Assembly: GCA_021372495.1 (NCBI GenBank)
Contig: JAJFUF010000007.1
Span: forward strand, 61,882 to 125,881
Reading direction: 5' to 3'
DNA length: 64,000 nt
DNA from: Lysobacteraceae bacterium
Lineage (GTDB): Bacteria; Pseudomonadota; Gammaproteobacteria; Xanthomonadales; Rhodanobacteraceae
In this document: positions 57,387 to 64,000 of the stretch, in pieces
Layout of the letters: every line of letters begins with the position of its first letter
Numbering within the stretch: the first letter of the stretch is position 1
The notes under the pieces: model-generated
What the model was told of the DNA's origin: nothing
The model's database searches: none
The model's input: only the letters and a program-made list of their open reading frames with translations
Translations under genes and position numbers: made by a program

Positions 57387-60300
57387 TCAGGGCACGTTCC
57401 TGTTTTCGCTCGGCTTTTGCCCGGTCTCCGCCTCGACGCCCTTGGCGATCAGGGTGATCTGCGGCTTCTCCCAACTGCCGCCGACGTGGTAGCGGGCGGC
57501 GGCGGCCTGGTTGAGACCCTTGCCCAGCAGGCCCTGCACGGCGAGGCCGGCCGCGGCGCCGACCGGGCCGCCGGCGATCGCGCCGACCACCGGCAGGGTG
57601 CCGCCGACGTGCGGCACCACCAGCAGGGTCTGGTCGTAGTCCTTGGCCTTGAGGCCGGTGCGGCCGCTGATGGCGATGTCGGCCGCCGGCCCCTTGATCT
57701 CGAGGTTCCGCGTCCAGGCGCTGCCGTCGTCGAACGTGATCAGGCCCTCGATGGTGTTGAAGCTGAAGCCGGAGCGGAAGATGTCGCCGAAGTCGAGCGT
57801 CAACCGGCGCGGCAGCTCGCGCACGGAGAACAATCCGAACAGGCGGCCGACGCCGGGGCTCACTTCCGGAATGCGCCCGTCCTTGACCGCGACCTGCAGC
57901 GTGCCGTCCATGCGCGCCAGGTCGAACGCGGTCGGCGCGCCCGGCCAGCCCGCCACGATGTGCGCCTGCGTCTCGCCGCCGCTGAACACGCCGGCGTAGC
58001 CGAACGCGTCGAGCATCTTGCCGAGGTCGTCGGCGTAGAAGTCGAGGGTGAACTGCGAGCGGCTGCCCCTGGCGTCGCCGTTCCAGTCGCCGCTGGCGCG
58101 CAGTTGCACGCTGGACGAATGGGTTTCCATCTGCTCGACGCGCATGCCGGCCGCGGTCGGATAGCTCTCGAAGCGCGCTTCGCCGAGGTTCGACTTGCCG
58201 AGGCGCAGGTCGCCGACCCAGAAGTGCAGCGGCGGCACCGACGCGGGGGCCACGCCGGCGAGCGTGTCGGCGGAGGCGGCCTCCGGCGCGCCCGCGCTCG
58301 ATGCGGCGGCCGGCGCGGGCTGCGCCGACGCGGCGGCCGCGGTCGCGGCGCCGCCGTTCTCTTCCGGCCAGTGCAGGCGTTCGAAGCGCGCGGTGACGCC
58401 GCGCCGCGCCAGATCCTGCGTCGGGATGGACAGCGTCCCCGCGGCCGCGTCGCCGGACAGGGTCAGCGTGGTCTGCGCCGGCTCGAACGCCAGCTTCACG
58501 CCGAGCTCATGGAAGCTGCGGCCGAACAGGCGCGCGTCGGCGGCGGTGAAGTCCGCGCCCCGCAGCGGATTGCCGCCGGGTCCCATGTCCTGGCCGGCCA
58601 TCGCCAGCGCGGCCCAGCCGCCGAGATCGAAGCGACCGGCGCGGCCGCCGACGTACACGCCGGCGACCGGTGCGCCGGCCGGCATCGCGTCGCCCAGCGC
58701 GACGTTCGCCGCCGGCCATGCGTTCGGATCCTGCGGCATGCGCGCGCGCGCGCGCAGCACGTCGCCCAGCGCCACGGTGAACGCATTGCCGGCCACCGGC
58801 AGGTCGAGGCGCAGATCGAGCGGCAGCACGTCGTCGGCGGCTTTGTCCAGCGGCGCCGGCAGCGCGACCGCGATGCCTTCGAGGCTGGAGCGCACCTGCA
58901 GCACGGGCGTCGCCGCGGCCAGCGTCGGCGCGGTCGGGATGGTCAGGCCGATGTCGAAGTCGCTGTCGCCGCTGGCGATCTGCGGCAGCTTGGCGAGCTG
59001 GGCGTAGCCTTCGACGAGCTGCGCGACGCCGAAATGGCCGTCCATCCGCGCTTCGAGCTGATGCGCCGGATCGGCGGTGTCGGCGCCGACCGCCAGCGCC
59101 AGATTCGCGGGCGCGCCGTGGAAGCGCGCCGTCAGCGGGCTGGCGCGGAAGCCGCCGGCGTCGAACGCGAGCGGGCCGTTGATCTTGTCCAGGCGCAGGT
59201 TCCAGTCCTTCGCCGTCAGGTTGGCGTCGGCGAGCTGCACGCGTCCGTCCAGCGTGAACTGCTCGGCGTGCGCGACCGGCAGCACCAACGTGAAGCCGAG
59301 CCTGCCGCTGCCGCCGCCGAGACGCAGGCCCTTCAGCGCATTGCCGTAGCGCGCGCCGATCGGGCTGCGGCGCACGAAGTCGAGCAGGTTCGGCGCCCGG
59401 CCGCTGCCCTCGACCGCCAGCGTCAGCACCGCGTCGGCAAGATCCGGGATCACTGCCGACGCCGTGCTCGCCTGGTTGCCGAGCACCTGCGCGGCGCGCG
59501 CCTGCACGACCATGCCGGCGTTGACGAAATCGGCGCTGGCGGCGATGCCTTCGGCGCGCGGCCAGCCTTCGCCGTAGTCGAGCGTCGCGCCCTCGATCTC
59601 GCCCAGCGCCTGGAAGCGGCCGCGGTGTTCGGGGAACGGCCAGTCGTCGAGATCGCCGCGCACCAGCACGTGCGCGGAGGTCAGCCGGCCCGCGACCAAT
59701 GCGCGGTCCAGCCATGCGACCGCCGATGGCGGCATCACGTTGACCGGCCAGAACAGCTTGGCCGCGGGCACGTCACCGTGGGTCGCCACGGCGTAGAGGT
59801 CGAGGAACGGGCGCGTGCCGTCGCCCTGCAGCAGCATCTCGCCGCGCGCCTCGCCGCCGTAGCCTTCGCCCTCGAAGGCCAACGCGTCGGTGCCGATGTG
59901 GGTGCCGTCCGCGTCGCTCCAGACCGCGACCGTGCCGGCGACGCGGCCCAGCGCGAACGGCTTGCGGAACACGTGCGGATAGCGGAACACGGTCGCCTGC
60001 GCCGGCAGCTCGAGGCTGAGCGCGGCGGCGTCGCCGCGCAGCGTGCCGTCGAGGCGGTCGATGCCCGGCAGCGCGCCGCTGGGCGCGAAGCCGACGCCGC
60101 CGAGCTGCGCGTCGAGCTCGAACGCCTGCGCGCCTGCCCAGCGCAGCCGCGCCTGCGCGATGCGCCCGTGCGGCGCGGCGGCGGCGAGCCAGCCGGACAG
60201 CGCCGGCGGCGCGCCCGGCAGCAGCGCGGCCAGCGGCGCCAACGCACCGATGTCCAGCGCCCGCGCGTCCAGGGCAAGGCGCCGCGGCGCGCCGTCGCCG

Positions 60301-61256
60301 AGCACGAGCGCGGCCACGCCGCCCTCGGCGCCGCGCGCAGCGGGCGCCGCGTAGGCGATGCGCCAGCCCTGCGCCACGCGCTCCGCGCCGACGCTGCCGC
60401 GCAGCGACGCGAGCCGCGCCTGGCGTCCTTCGGGGCCGACGAGGTCGAGTGCGGCGAGATCGAGGCGCGCGCTGGCGCGGAACACGCGGCCGTCGCGCCA
60501 GTCCGTCCAGGTTTCGAGCTGGCCGCGGCCGCTCCTGACGGCGTAGCCGCGCAGGTCGATGCCGCCCAGCAGCGCGGCGAGATCGACGTCGGTGCCGCCC
60601 GCATAGAGTTCGCCGCCGCGCATGTCCGGCCGCATGCGCGCGGCGAAGCGCAGGTTGCCGGCGGCGCCGCTGCGGTGCAGGAGGCCGGCCGCGCGCACGT
60701 CGCCGCCGGCATTGGTCAGGCGCAGCACGTCGGCCAGGAACACGTAGCGCGCGCCGGCCTTCTGGTCCGCCAGGGTCAGGCTGAGGTTGCGCACCAGCAC
60801 GTCGGCCGGCAGCGCGGCCAGCGAGCTGCGCGCGCCCGGCGCTTCCTCGCCGCCGCCGAAGCCGGCCACGTGCCAGGCGCCCTGCGCGTCACGCACCAGC
60901 TCCAGGTCCAGCCCGGACAGGCGCAGCTCGATCCAGCGCTTGTGCGGCTTCAGCCAGGCGCCGAAGTCGAATTTCAGCTGCGCTTCCGGCAGGGTGATCG
61001 CGGCGCCGTCGGGGCCGGCGCCGAGGGTCAGCCGCGACACCGCGAACAGCGGCCCGGACGGCTGCCACTCGCCGCGGATGTCCTGGAACGACACCGGCCG
61101 GTGCAGTCGGCTGCTCAGCAGCGCGGCGATGCGCTGCGGATAGTGCGCGGCCAGCGGCAGCAGCAGTTGCGCCAGCCCCATCGCCACCGCCGCCGCGACC
61201 AGCGCCGCGGCGGCCAGCGCGCCGGCCACGAAGCGCACGCGGCGCCAGCGGTTCAA
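57387..61256 (-). CDS. yhdP: YhdP family AsmA-like envelope protein
   Basis: A 1289-residue bridge-like protein of the AsmA/YhdP family (E. coli YhdP 1266), thought to carry phospholipid from inner to outer membrane. One N-terminal membrane helix (residues about 8-36, [24 protein letters not shown]) anchors it; the rest is periplasmic beta-rich sequence with [18 protein letters not shown] near the start and the C-terminal [55 protein letters not shown] family block. A low-complexity Ala/Pro-rich insert sits near residues 960-1010 ([20 protein letters not shown]). It lies between rng and tldD, as in E. coli. Confidence 0.93.
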   Translation of the reverse strand: MNRWRRVRFVAGALAAAALVAAAVAMGLAQLLLPLAAHYPQRIAALLSSRLHRPVSFQDIRGEWQPSGPLFAVSRLTLGAGPDGAAITLPEAQLKFDFGAWLKPHKRWIELRLSGLDLELVRDAQGAWHVAGFGGGEEAPGARSSLAALPADVLVRNLSLTLADQKAGARYVFLADVLRLTNAGGDVRAAGLLHRSGAAGNLRFAARMRPDMRGGELYAGGTDVDLAALLGGIDLRGYAVRSGRGQLETWTDWRDGRVFRASARLDLAALDLVGPEGRQARLASLRGSVGAERVAQGWRIAYAAPAARGAEGGVAALVLGDGAPRRLALDARALDIGALAPLAALLPGAPPALSGWLAAAAPHGRIAQARLRWAGAQAFELDAQLGGVGFAPSGALPGIDRLDGTLRGDAAALSLELPAQATVFRYPHVFRKPFALGRVAGTVAVWSDADGTHIGTDALAFEGEGYGGEARGEMLLQGDGTRPFLDLYAVATHGDVPAAKLFWPVNVMPPSAVAWLDRALVAGRLTSAHVLVRGDLDDWPFPEHRGRFQALGEIEGATLDYGEGWPRAEGIAASADFVNAGMVVQARAAQVLGNQASTASAVIPDLADAVLTLAVEGSGRAPNLLDFVRRSPIGARYGNALKGLRLGGGSGRLGFTLVLPVAHAEQFTLDGRVQLADANLTAKDWNLRLDKINGPLAFDAGGFRASPLTARFHGAPANLALAVGADTADPAHQLEARMDGHFGVAQLVEGYAQLAKLPQIASGDSDFDIGLTIPTAPTLAAATPVLQVRSSLEGIAVALPAPLDKAADDVLPLDLRLDLPVAGNAFTVALGDVLRARARMPQDPNAWPAANVALGDAMPAGAPVAGVYVGGRAGRFDLGGWAALAMAGQDMGPGGNPLRGADFTAADARLFGRSFHELGVKLAFEPAQTTLTLSGDAAAGTLSIPTQDLARRGVTARFERLHWPEENGGAATAAAASAQPAPAAASSAGAPEAASADTLAGVAPASVPPLHFWVGDLRLGKSNLGEARFESYPTAAGMRVEQMETHSSSVQLRASGDWNGDARGSRSQFTLDFYADDLGKMLDAFGYAGVFSGGETQAHIVAGWPGAPTAFDLARMDGTLQVAVKDGRIPEVSPGVGRLFGLFSVRELPRRLTLDFGDIFRSGFSFNTIEGLITFDDGSAWTRNLEIKGPAADIAISGRTGLKAKDYDQTLLVVPHVGGTLPVVGAIAGGPVGAAAGLAVQGLLGKGLNQAAAARYHVGGSWEKPQITLIAKGVEAETGQKPSENRNVP

Positions 61257-61289
61257 GCGCGTCCCCGTACCGCGACCCCGCGCCGGCGG

Positions 61290-62771
61290 TCAGAGCAGCA
61301 CGACATCGTACTGTTCCTGCGAGTAATGCTCTTCGGCCTGGAAGCGGATGGTCTTGCCGATGAATTCCTCGAGTTCCGCGACTCCAGCGGATTCCTCCTC
61401 GAGGATGCGGTTGACCACCTTGGCACTGGCCAGCACCAGCAGCTTTTCCGCCTCGAATTGGCGCACCGCGCGGGTGATCTCGCGGAAGATCTCGTAGGTC
61501 ACGGTCTCGGCGGTCTTCAGCGTGCCGCGTCCGCTGCATGCGGGGCACGGCTCGCACAGTTGGCGCTCCAGGCTCTCGGTGGTGCGCTTGCGCGTCATCT
61601 CCACCAGCCCCAGCGGCGACATCGGGTACACCGTGGTCTTGGCGTGGTCGCGCGCCAGCGCCTTCTCCAGCTGGCGCAGCACCTGCTGCTGGTGCTCGGC
61701 GTCGGTCATGTCGATGAAGTCGATGATGATGATGCCGCCGAGGTTGCGCAGCCTGAGCTGGCGCGCCGCCGCCTGCGCCGCCTCCAGGTTGGTGCGGTAT
61801 ACCGTTTCCTCGAGGTTGCGCGTACCGAGGAAGCCGCCGGTGTTGACGTCGATGGTGGTCATCGCTTCGGTCTGGTCGACGACCAGGTAGCCGCCCGACT
61901 TCAATGGCACTTCCTTGTTGAGCGCGCGCTGAATCTCGTCCTCGGCGCCGTACAGATCGAAGATCGGCCGCTCGCCCGGATAGTGCTCGACGCGGTCGGC
62001 GAGCTGCGGCATGAACTTGTTGACGAACTTGACGACCTTCTCCCAGGTCTCGCGCGAGTCCACGCGCACCTTCTCGACGCCCTCGTGCAGCGCGTCGCGC
62101 AGCGCGCGCAGCGGCAGCGACAGTTCCTCGTAGACGCGCTCGCCGACCCCCGTCCTGGCGATGTTCTCCTGCACCACGCGCCAGACCTTGCCGAGATAGG
62201 TCACGTCGAAGGCAAGCGCCTCCTGCGACTGCCCCTCGGCGTTGGTGCGCACGATGTAGCCGAGCGGGTTCTCGCCGGCCAGCGCGGCGACCTGCTCCTT
62301 CAGGCGCTGGCGCTCGGCCTCGTCCTCGATGCGCGCGGACACGCCAAGCATGTGCGAGTACGGCAGCAGCACCAGGTAGCGCGACGGGATCGACAGGTGC
62401 GTGGACAGCCGCGCGCCCTTGGAGCCGATCGGGTCCTTGATCACCTGCACGACGATTTCCTGGCCCTCGTGCACCAGCTCGCCGATCGGCGGCGTCGGCG
62501 CGTGGCCGTTGCTCTCGGCGCCCGCGACCGGGATCGCCGGCGCCGGGCGCACGATGTCGGAGGCGTGCAGGAACGCGGCGCGTTCCAGCCCGCATTCGAC
62601 GAACGCCGCCTGCATGCCGGGCATCACGCGCTGCACGCGGCCCTTGTAGATGTTGCCGACATAGCCGCGCTTCTGCGCACGCTCGACGTGCACTTCCTGC
62701 AGCATGCCGTTCTCGATCACCGCCACGCGCGTTTCGCGCGGGGTGACGTTGATCAGGATCTCTTCGCTCAC
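61290..62771 (-). CDS. rng: Ribonuclease G
   Basis: Endoribonuclease of the RNase E/G family that matures the 5' end of 16S rRNA and cleaves A/U-rich single-stranded RNA. 493 residues (E. coli 489). S1 domain in the first 120 residues (GNIYKGRVQRVMPGMQAAFV), sensor/RNase H-like regions, the catalytic DVNTGGFLG with its Asp, and the zinc-link CPAC in EPCPACSGRGT. The GTG at 62771, after GGAGGGACGGGCCC, matches the family start (SEEILINVTPRETRVAVIENG); an ATG 21 codons upstream would add an unrelated Gly-rich extension. It is 33 bases upstream of yhdP. Confidence 0.95.
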   Translation of the reverse strand: MSEEILINVTPRETRVAVIENGMLQEVHVERAQKRGYVGNIYKGRVQRVMPGMQAAFVECGLERAAFLHASDIVRPAPAIPVAGAESNGHAPTPPIGELVHEGQEIVVQVIKDPIGSKGARLSTHLSIPSRYLVLLPYSHMLGVSARIEDEAERQRLKEQVAALAGENPLGYIVRTNAEGQSQEALAFDVTYLGKVWRVVQENIARTGVGERVYEELSLPLRALRDALHEGVEKVRVDSRETWEKVVKFVNKFMPQLADRVEHYPGERPIFDLYGAEDEIQRALNKEVPLKSGGYLVVDQTEAMTTIDVNTGGFLGTRNLEETVYRTNLEAAQAAARQLRLRNLGGIIIIDFIDMTDAEHQQQVLRQLEKALARDHAKTTVYPMSPLGLVEMTRKRTTESLERQLCEPCPACSGRGTLKTAETVTYEIFREITRAVRQFEAEKLLVLASAKVVNRILEEESAGVAELEEFIGKTIRFQAEEHYSQEQYDVVLL

Positions 62772-62885
62772 CGGGCCCGTCCCTCCACCATCCGGCTTTA
62801 TAGCCGGTGCGCGTCCAGCCTGTCGATGCGTCATGTCGCGATCCGTCCGCGGGAAGTGCGGGCTGTGACCGCCGCCGCGGGCGCA

Positions 62886-62900
62886 GGTTCAGAATGAACC
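62886..62900. promoter_or_regulatory. Perfect 15-base palindrome between maf and rng
   Basis: GGTTCA-GAA-TGAACC has 6 bp arms and a 3-base centre. It lies 31 bases past the maf stop and 115 bases before the rng start codon, in a 160-base gap. It might be an operator or the remnant of a hairpin; no regulator can be named. Confidence 0.3.
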
Positions 62901-62931
62901 TTGCGGTACAGGAAAGGCCGCGCGACGCGCG

Positions 62932-63501
62932 TCAGAACGCCATGCCGAATTGGCGCAGCAGGCGCCCGGTTTCGAACAGCGGCAGTCCCATCACGCCCGA
63001 GTAGCTGCCGGCGAGGTGCGCGACGAACGCCGCGGCGCGGCCCTGGATCGCGTACGCGCCGGCCTTGCCGAACGGCTCGCCGGTGGCGACGTAGGCGGCG
63101 ATCGCGGCCTCGTCCAGCGGCGCGAAGGTCACTTCCGACAGGCTGACGGCGCACGCCTCGCGCGCGCCGTCGACGACGCACACCGCGGAGATCACCCGAT
63201 GCGTGCGCCCGGCCAGGCGCCGCAGCATCGCCGCCGCATCCGCCGCGTCGGCCGGCTTGCCGAACACCGCGTCGTCCAGCACCACCTCGGTGTCGGCGCC
63301 GAGCACCGCCGCCCCGCGCTGGCCGTCCACGCGTTGCAGCCCGGCCCGCGCCTTGTCGCGCGCCACGCGCTCCACGTAGGCCTGCGCCGCCTCGCCCGGC
63401 GCGCGCGCCTCGACGACGTCGACTTCGACCACTTCGAAATGCACGCCGATCTGCTCGAGCAACTGGCGACGGCGGGGGGATTGCGAGGCGAGATAGAGCA
63501 T
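62932..63501 (-). CDS. maf: Maf-like nucleoside triphosphate pyrophosphatase (YhdE type)
   Basis: House-cleaning enzyme that hydrolyses non-canonical or excess dTTP/UTP to monophosphates. 189 residues (E. coli YhdE 197). Motifs [19 protein letters not shown] at the N-terminus (phosphate loop), [18 protein letters not shown] with the Asp ligand, and [17 protein letters not shown] of the dimer/active-site end. The ATG at 63501 begins directly with the family sequence; ATGs 3 and 8 codons upstream are possible. Gene order maf-rng-yhdP-tldD is the same as in E. coli. Confidence 0.94.
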   Translation of the reverse strand: MLYLASQSPRRRQLLEQIGVHFEVVEVDVVEARAPGEAAQAYVERVARDKARAGLQRVDGQRGAAVLGADTEVVLDDAVFGKPADAADAAAMLRRLAGRTHRVISAVCVVDGAREACAVSLSEVTFAPLDEAAIAAYVATGEPFGKAGAYAIQGRAAAFVAHLAGSYSGVMGLPLFETGRLLRQFGMAF

Positions 63502-63545
63502 GGCGCGCATCCTAACTGTTCGCACAGCTCCGGCATCACGCCTGG

Positions 63546-63813
63546 GGCCGCCAGGATGGCGGCCTGACGCGTCCCCTCGGGCGCGGCGAGAGCGCGGAGG
63601 ATCAGGCCCGCAGGGTGGCCCGCATGGATGCGGGCCAGTTCGCCGTCAGGGCAGGAGCCCTGTCGGCGAACCCCCGTAGCGCTCTCGCGAACCCGGAGGG
63701 CAGGATGCCCGGAGGGCGCGCCCGTGGGGTGTCCTTCTCTTTGGTGACTTTCTCTTGGACAAGCAAGAGAAAGTCACCCGCTCGCGGCAGCGAGCGGAAC
63801 AAGGGGAGCTGCG
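63546..63813. repeat. Chain of perfect hairpins, probable dispersed structured repeat
   Basis: The 440-base gap after the maf start holds a dense series of hairpins: GGCCGCC/GGCGGCC (63546-63564); TGGCCCGCAT/ATGCGGGCCA with a GG loop (63616-63637); TTCGCCG-T-CAGGGC pairing to 63657-63670 with one mismatch; GGGCA/TGCCC (63698-63710); the self-complementary GGGCGCGCCC (63714-63723); GGTGACTTTCTCTTG/CAAGAGAAAGTCACC with a 6-base loop (63743-63778); and CCGCTCGC/GCGAGCGG (63778-63797). A minus-strand open frame through it (63602-63994) is low-complexity and dictated by the hairpins. A dispersed non-coding repeat is the most likely reading. Confidence 0.6.
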
Positions 63814-63941
63814 ACACACGTTCCATCAGGCGTCTTGCGGCGCCGCCACCCTCACCTGCCCCTTGTAAGTTAGCTCTACCCCGTCCAGACCGATTGCCCT
63901 CAGATTGCGAGATCGTGGGAGAGCCAGGGTCGGGCGGGGTT

Positions 63942-64000
63942 TTATTCCTCCAACAACCCGAACAGTTGCCAGGGCTCGAAGCCCGCTTCCGCAAGGCCGG
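63942..64000 (-). CDS. 3' end of an unidentified gene entering from the right
   Basis: Reading leftwards from the window edge gives GLAEAGFEPWQLFGLLEE followed by TAA (63942-63944). The residue mix and the stop, after which base composition changes, look like a true protein C-terminus rather than repeat sequence. The protein is not identifiable from 18 residues; it is not the RlmH end that might be expected upstream of maf in related genomes. Confidence 0.45.
   Translation of the reverse strand, partial: GLAEAGFEPWQLFGLLEE

Noticed and set aside
57060..62897. A 1945-codon plus-strand frame opposite tldD, yhdP and rng
   Set aside because: Spans three real genes on the other strand and shows no domain; a statistical effect of GC-rich codons.
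63602..63994. A 130-codon minus-strand frame that could be annotated as a hypothetical protein
   Set aside because: It runs through a chain of perfect hairpins and continues out of frame over the end of another gene; better explained as a non-coding repeat.

Overview
The window is a GC-rich chromosomal segment of a gammaproteobacterium, most likely a member of the Xanthomonadales (Xanthomonadaceae or Rhodanobacteraceae). The main evidence is gene order: map/glnD/dapD/arsC-like/arsC-like/dapE, then rpsB-tsf-pyrH-frr-uppS-cdsA-dxr-rseP-bamA-lpxD-fabZ-lpxA-lpxB-rnhB-dnaE-accA-tilS, then pmbA/yjgA/tldD/yhdP/rng/maf. GTAG-type and REPIN-like intergenic repeats and a bacterial ACE-family (M2) peptidase also fit. 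The genus cannot be fixed from the sequence alone. Strong third-position GC creates many very long antisense open frames, which were left out.

Layout. 1-8.5 kb: end of an M2 dipeptidyl carboxypeptidase, a Bcr/CflA exporter, the chromate transporter chrA, a fluoride riboswitch driving crcB and a DUF190 gene, cyclopropane fatty acid synthase, a group III truncated haemoglobin and parC. 8.6-14.2 kb: a two-gene (split) lipoate ligase overlapping a penicillin-acylase-like hydrolase, a MAPEG protein, and a small membrane/redox set (a duplicated four-helix protein, DUF2231, a peroxiredoxin-like protein). 14.3-15.1 kb: an orphan lipoprotein with AT-richer, non-local codon usage. 15.3-21.6 kb, minus strand: dapE, two Spx/ArsC-like reductases, dapD, glnD and map (lysine/peptidoglycan precursor synthesis, nitrogen signalling, N-terminal Met removal).

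21.6-49.1 kb is the conserved translation/isoprenoid/outer-membrane/lipid A/replication block. It provides ribosome and nucleotide functions (rpsB, tsf, pyrH, frr), undecaprenyl-PP and MEP-pathway steps (uppS, dxr), phospholipid precursor (cdsA), envelope stress proteolysis and outer-membrane protein assembly (rseP, bamA), the first lipid A steps (lpxD, fabZ, lpxA, lpxB), then rnhB, dnaE and accA. Two insertions interrupt it. A roughly 6 kb signalling island sits between pyrH and frr (DUF1232 protein, two tandem paralogous ECF-type sigma factors, and a 1217-residue transmembrane Ser/Thr kinase with a beta-propeller exterior). A lipoteichoic-acid-synthase-like membrane enzyme sits between lpxB and rnhB. 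The sigma/sigma/kinase island is the best candidate for an incompletely described system.

49.1-64 kb: a lipoprotein with a TonB-C-like domain, tilS, a His/Asp/Arg-rich secreted protein, xseB-ispA, a DUF4870 protein, the TldD/PmbA protease pair with yjgA/darP, and the maf-rng-yhdP-tldD run in the same order as in E. coli. The last 450 bases hold a chain of perfect hairpins that looks like a dispersed, non-coding structured repeat, followed by the last codons of a gene that continues beyond the window. No tRNA, rRNA, CRISPR array, prophage or insertion sequence was recognised.
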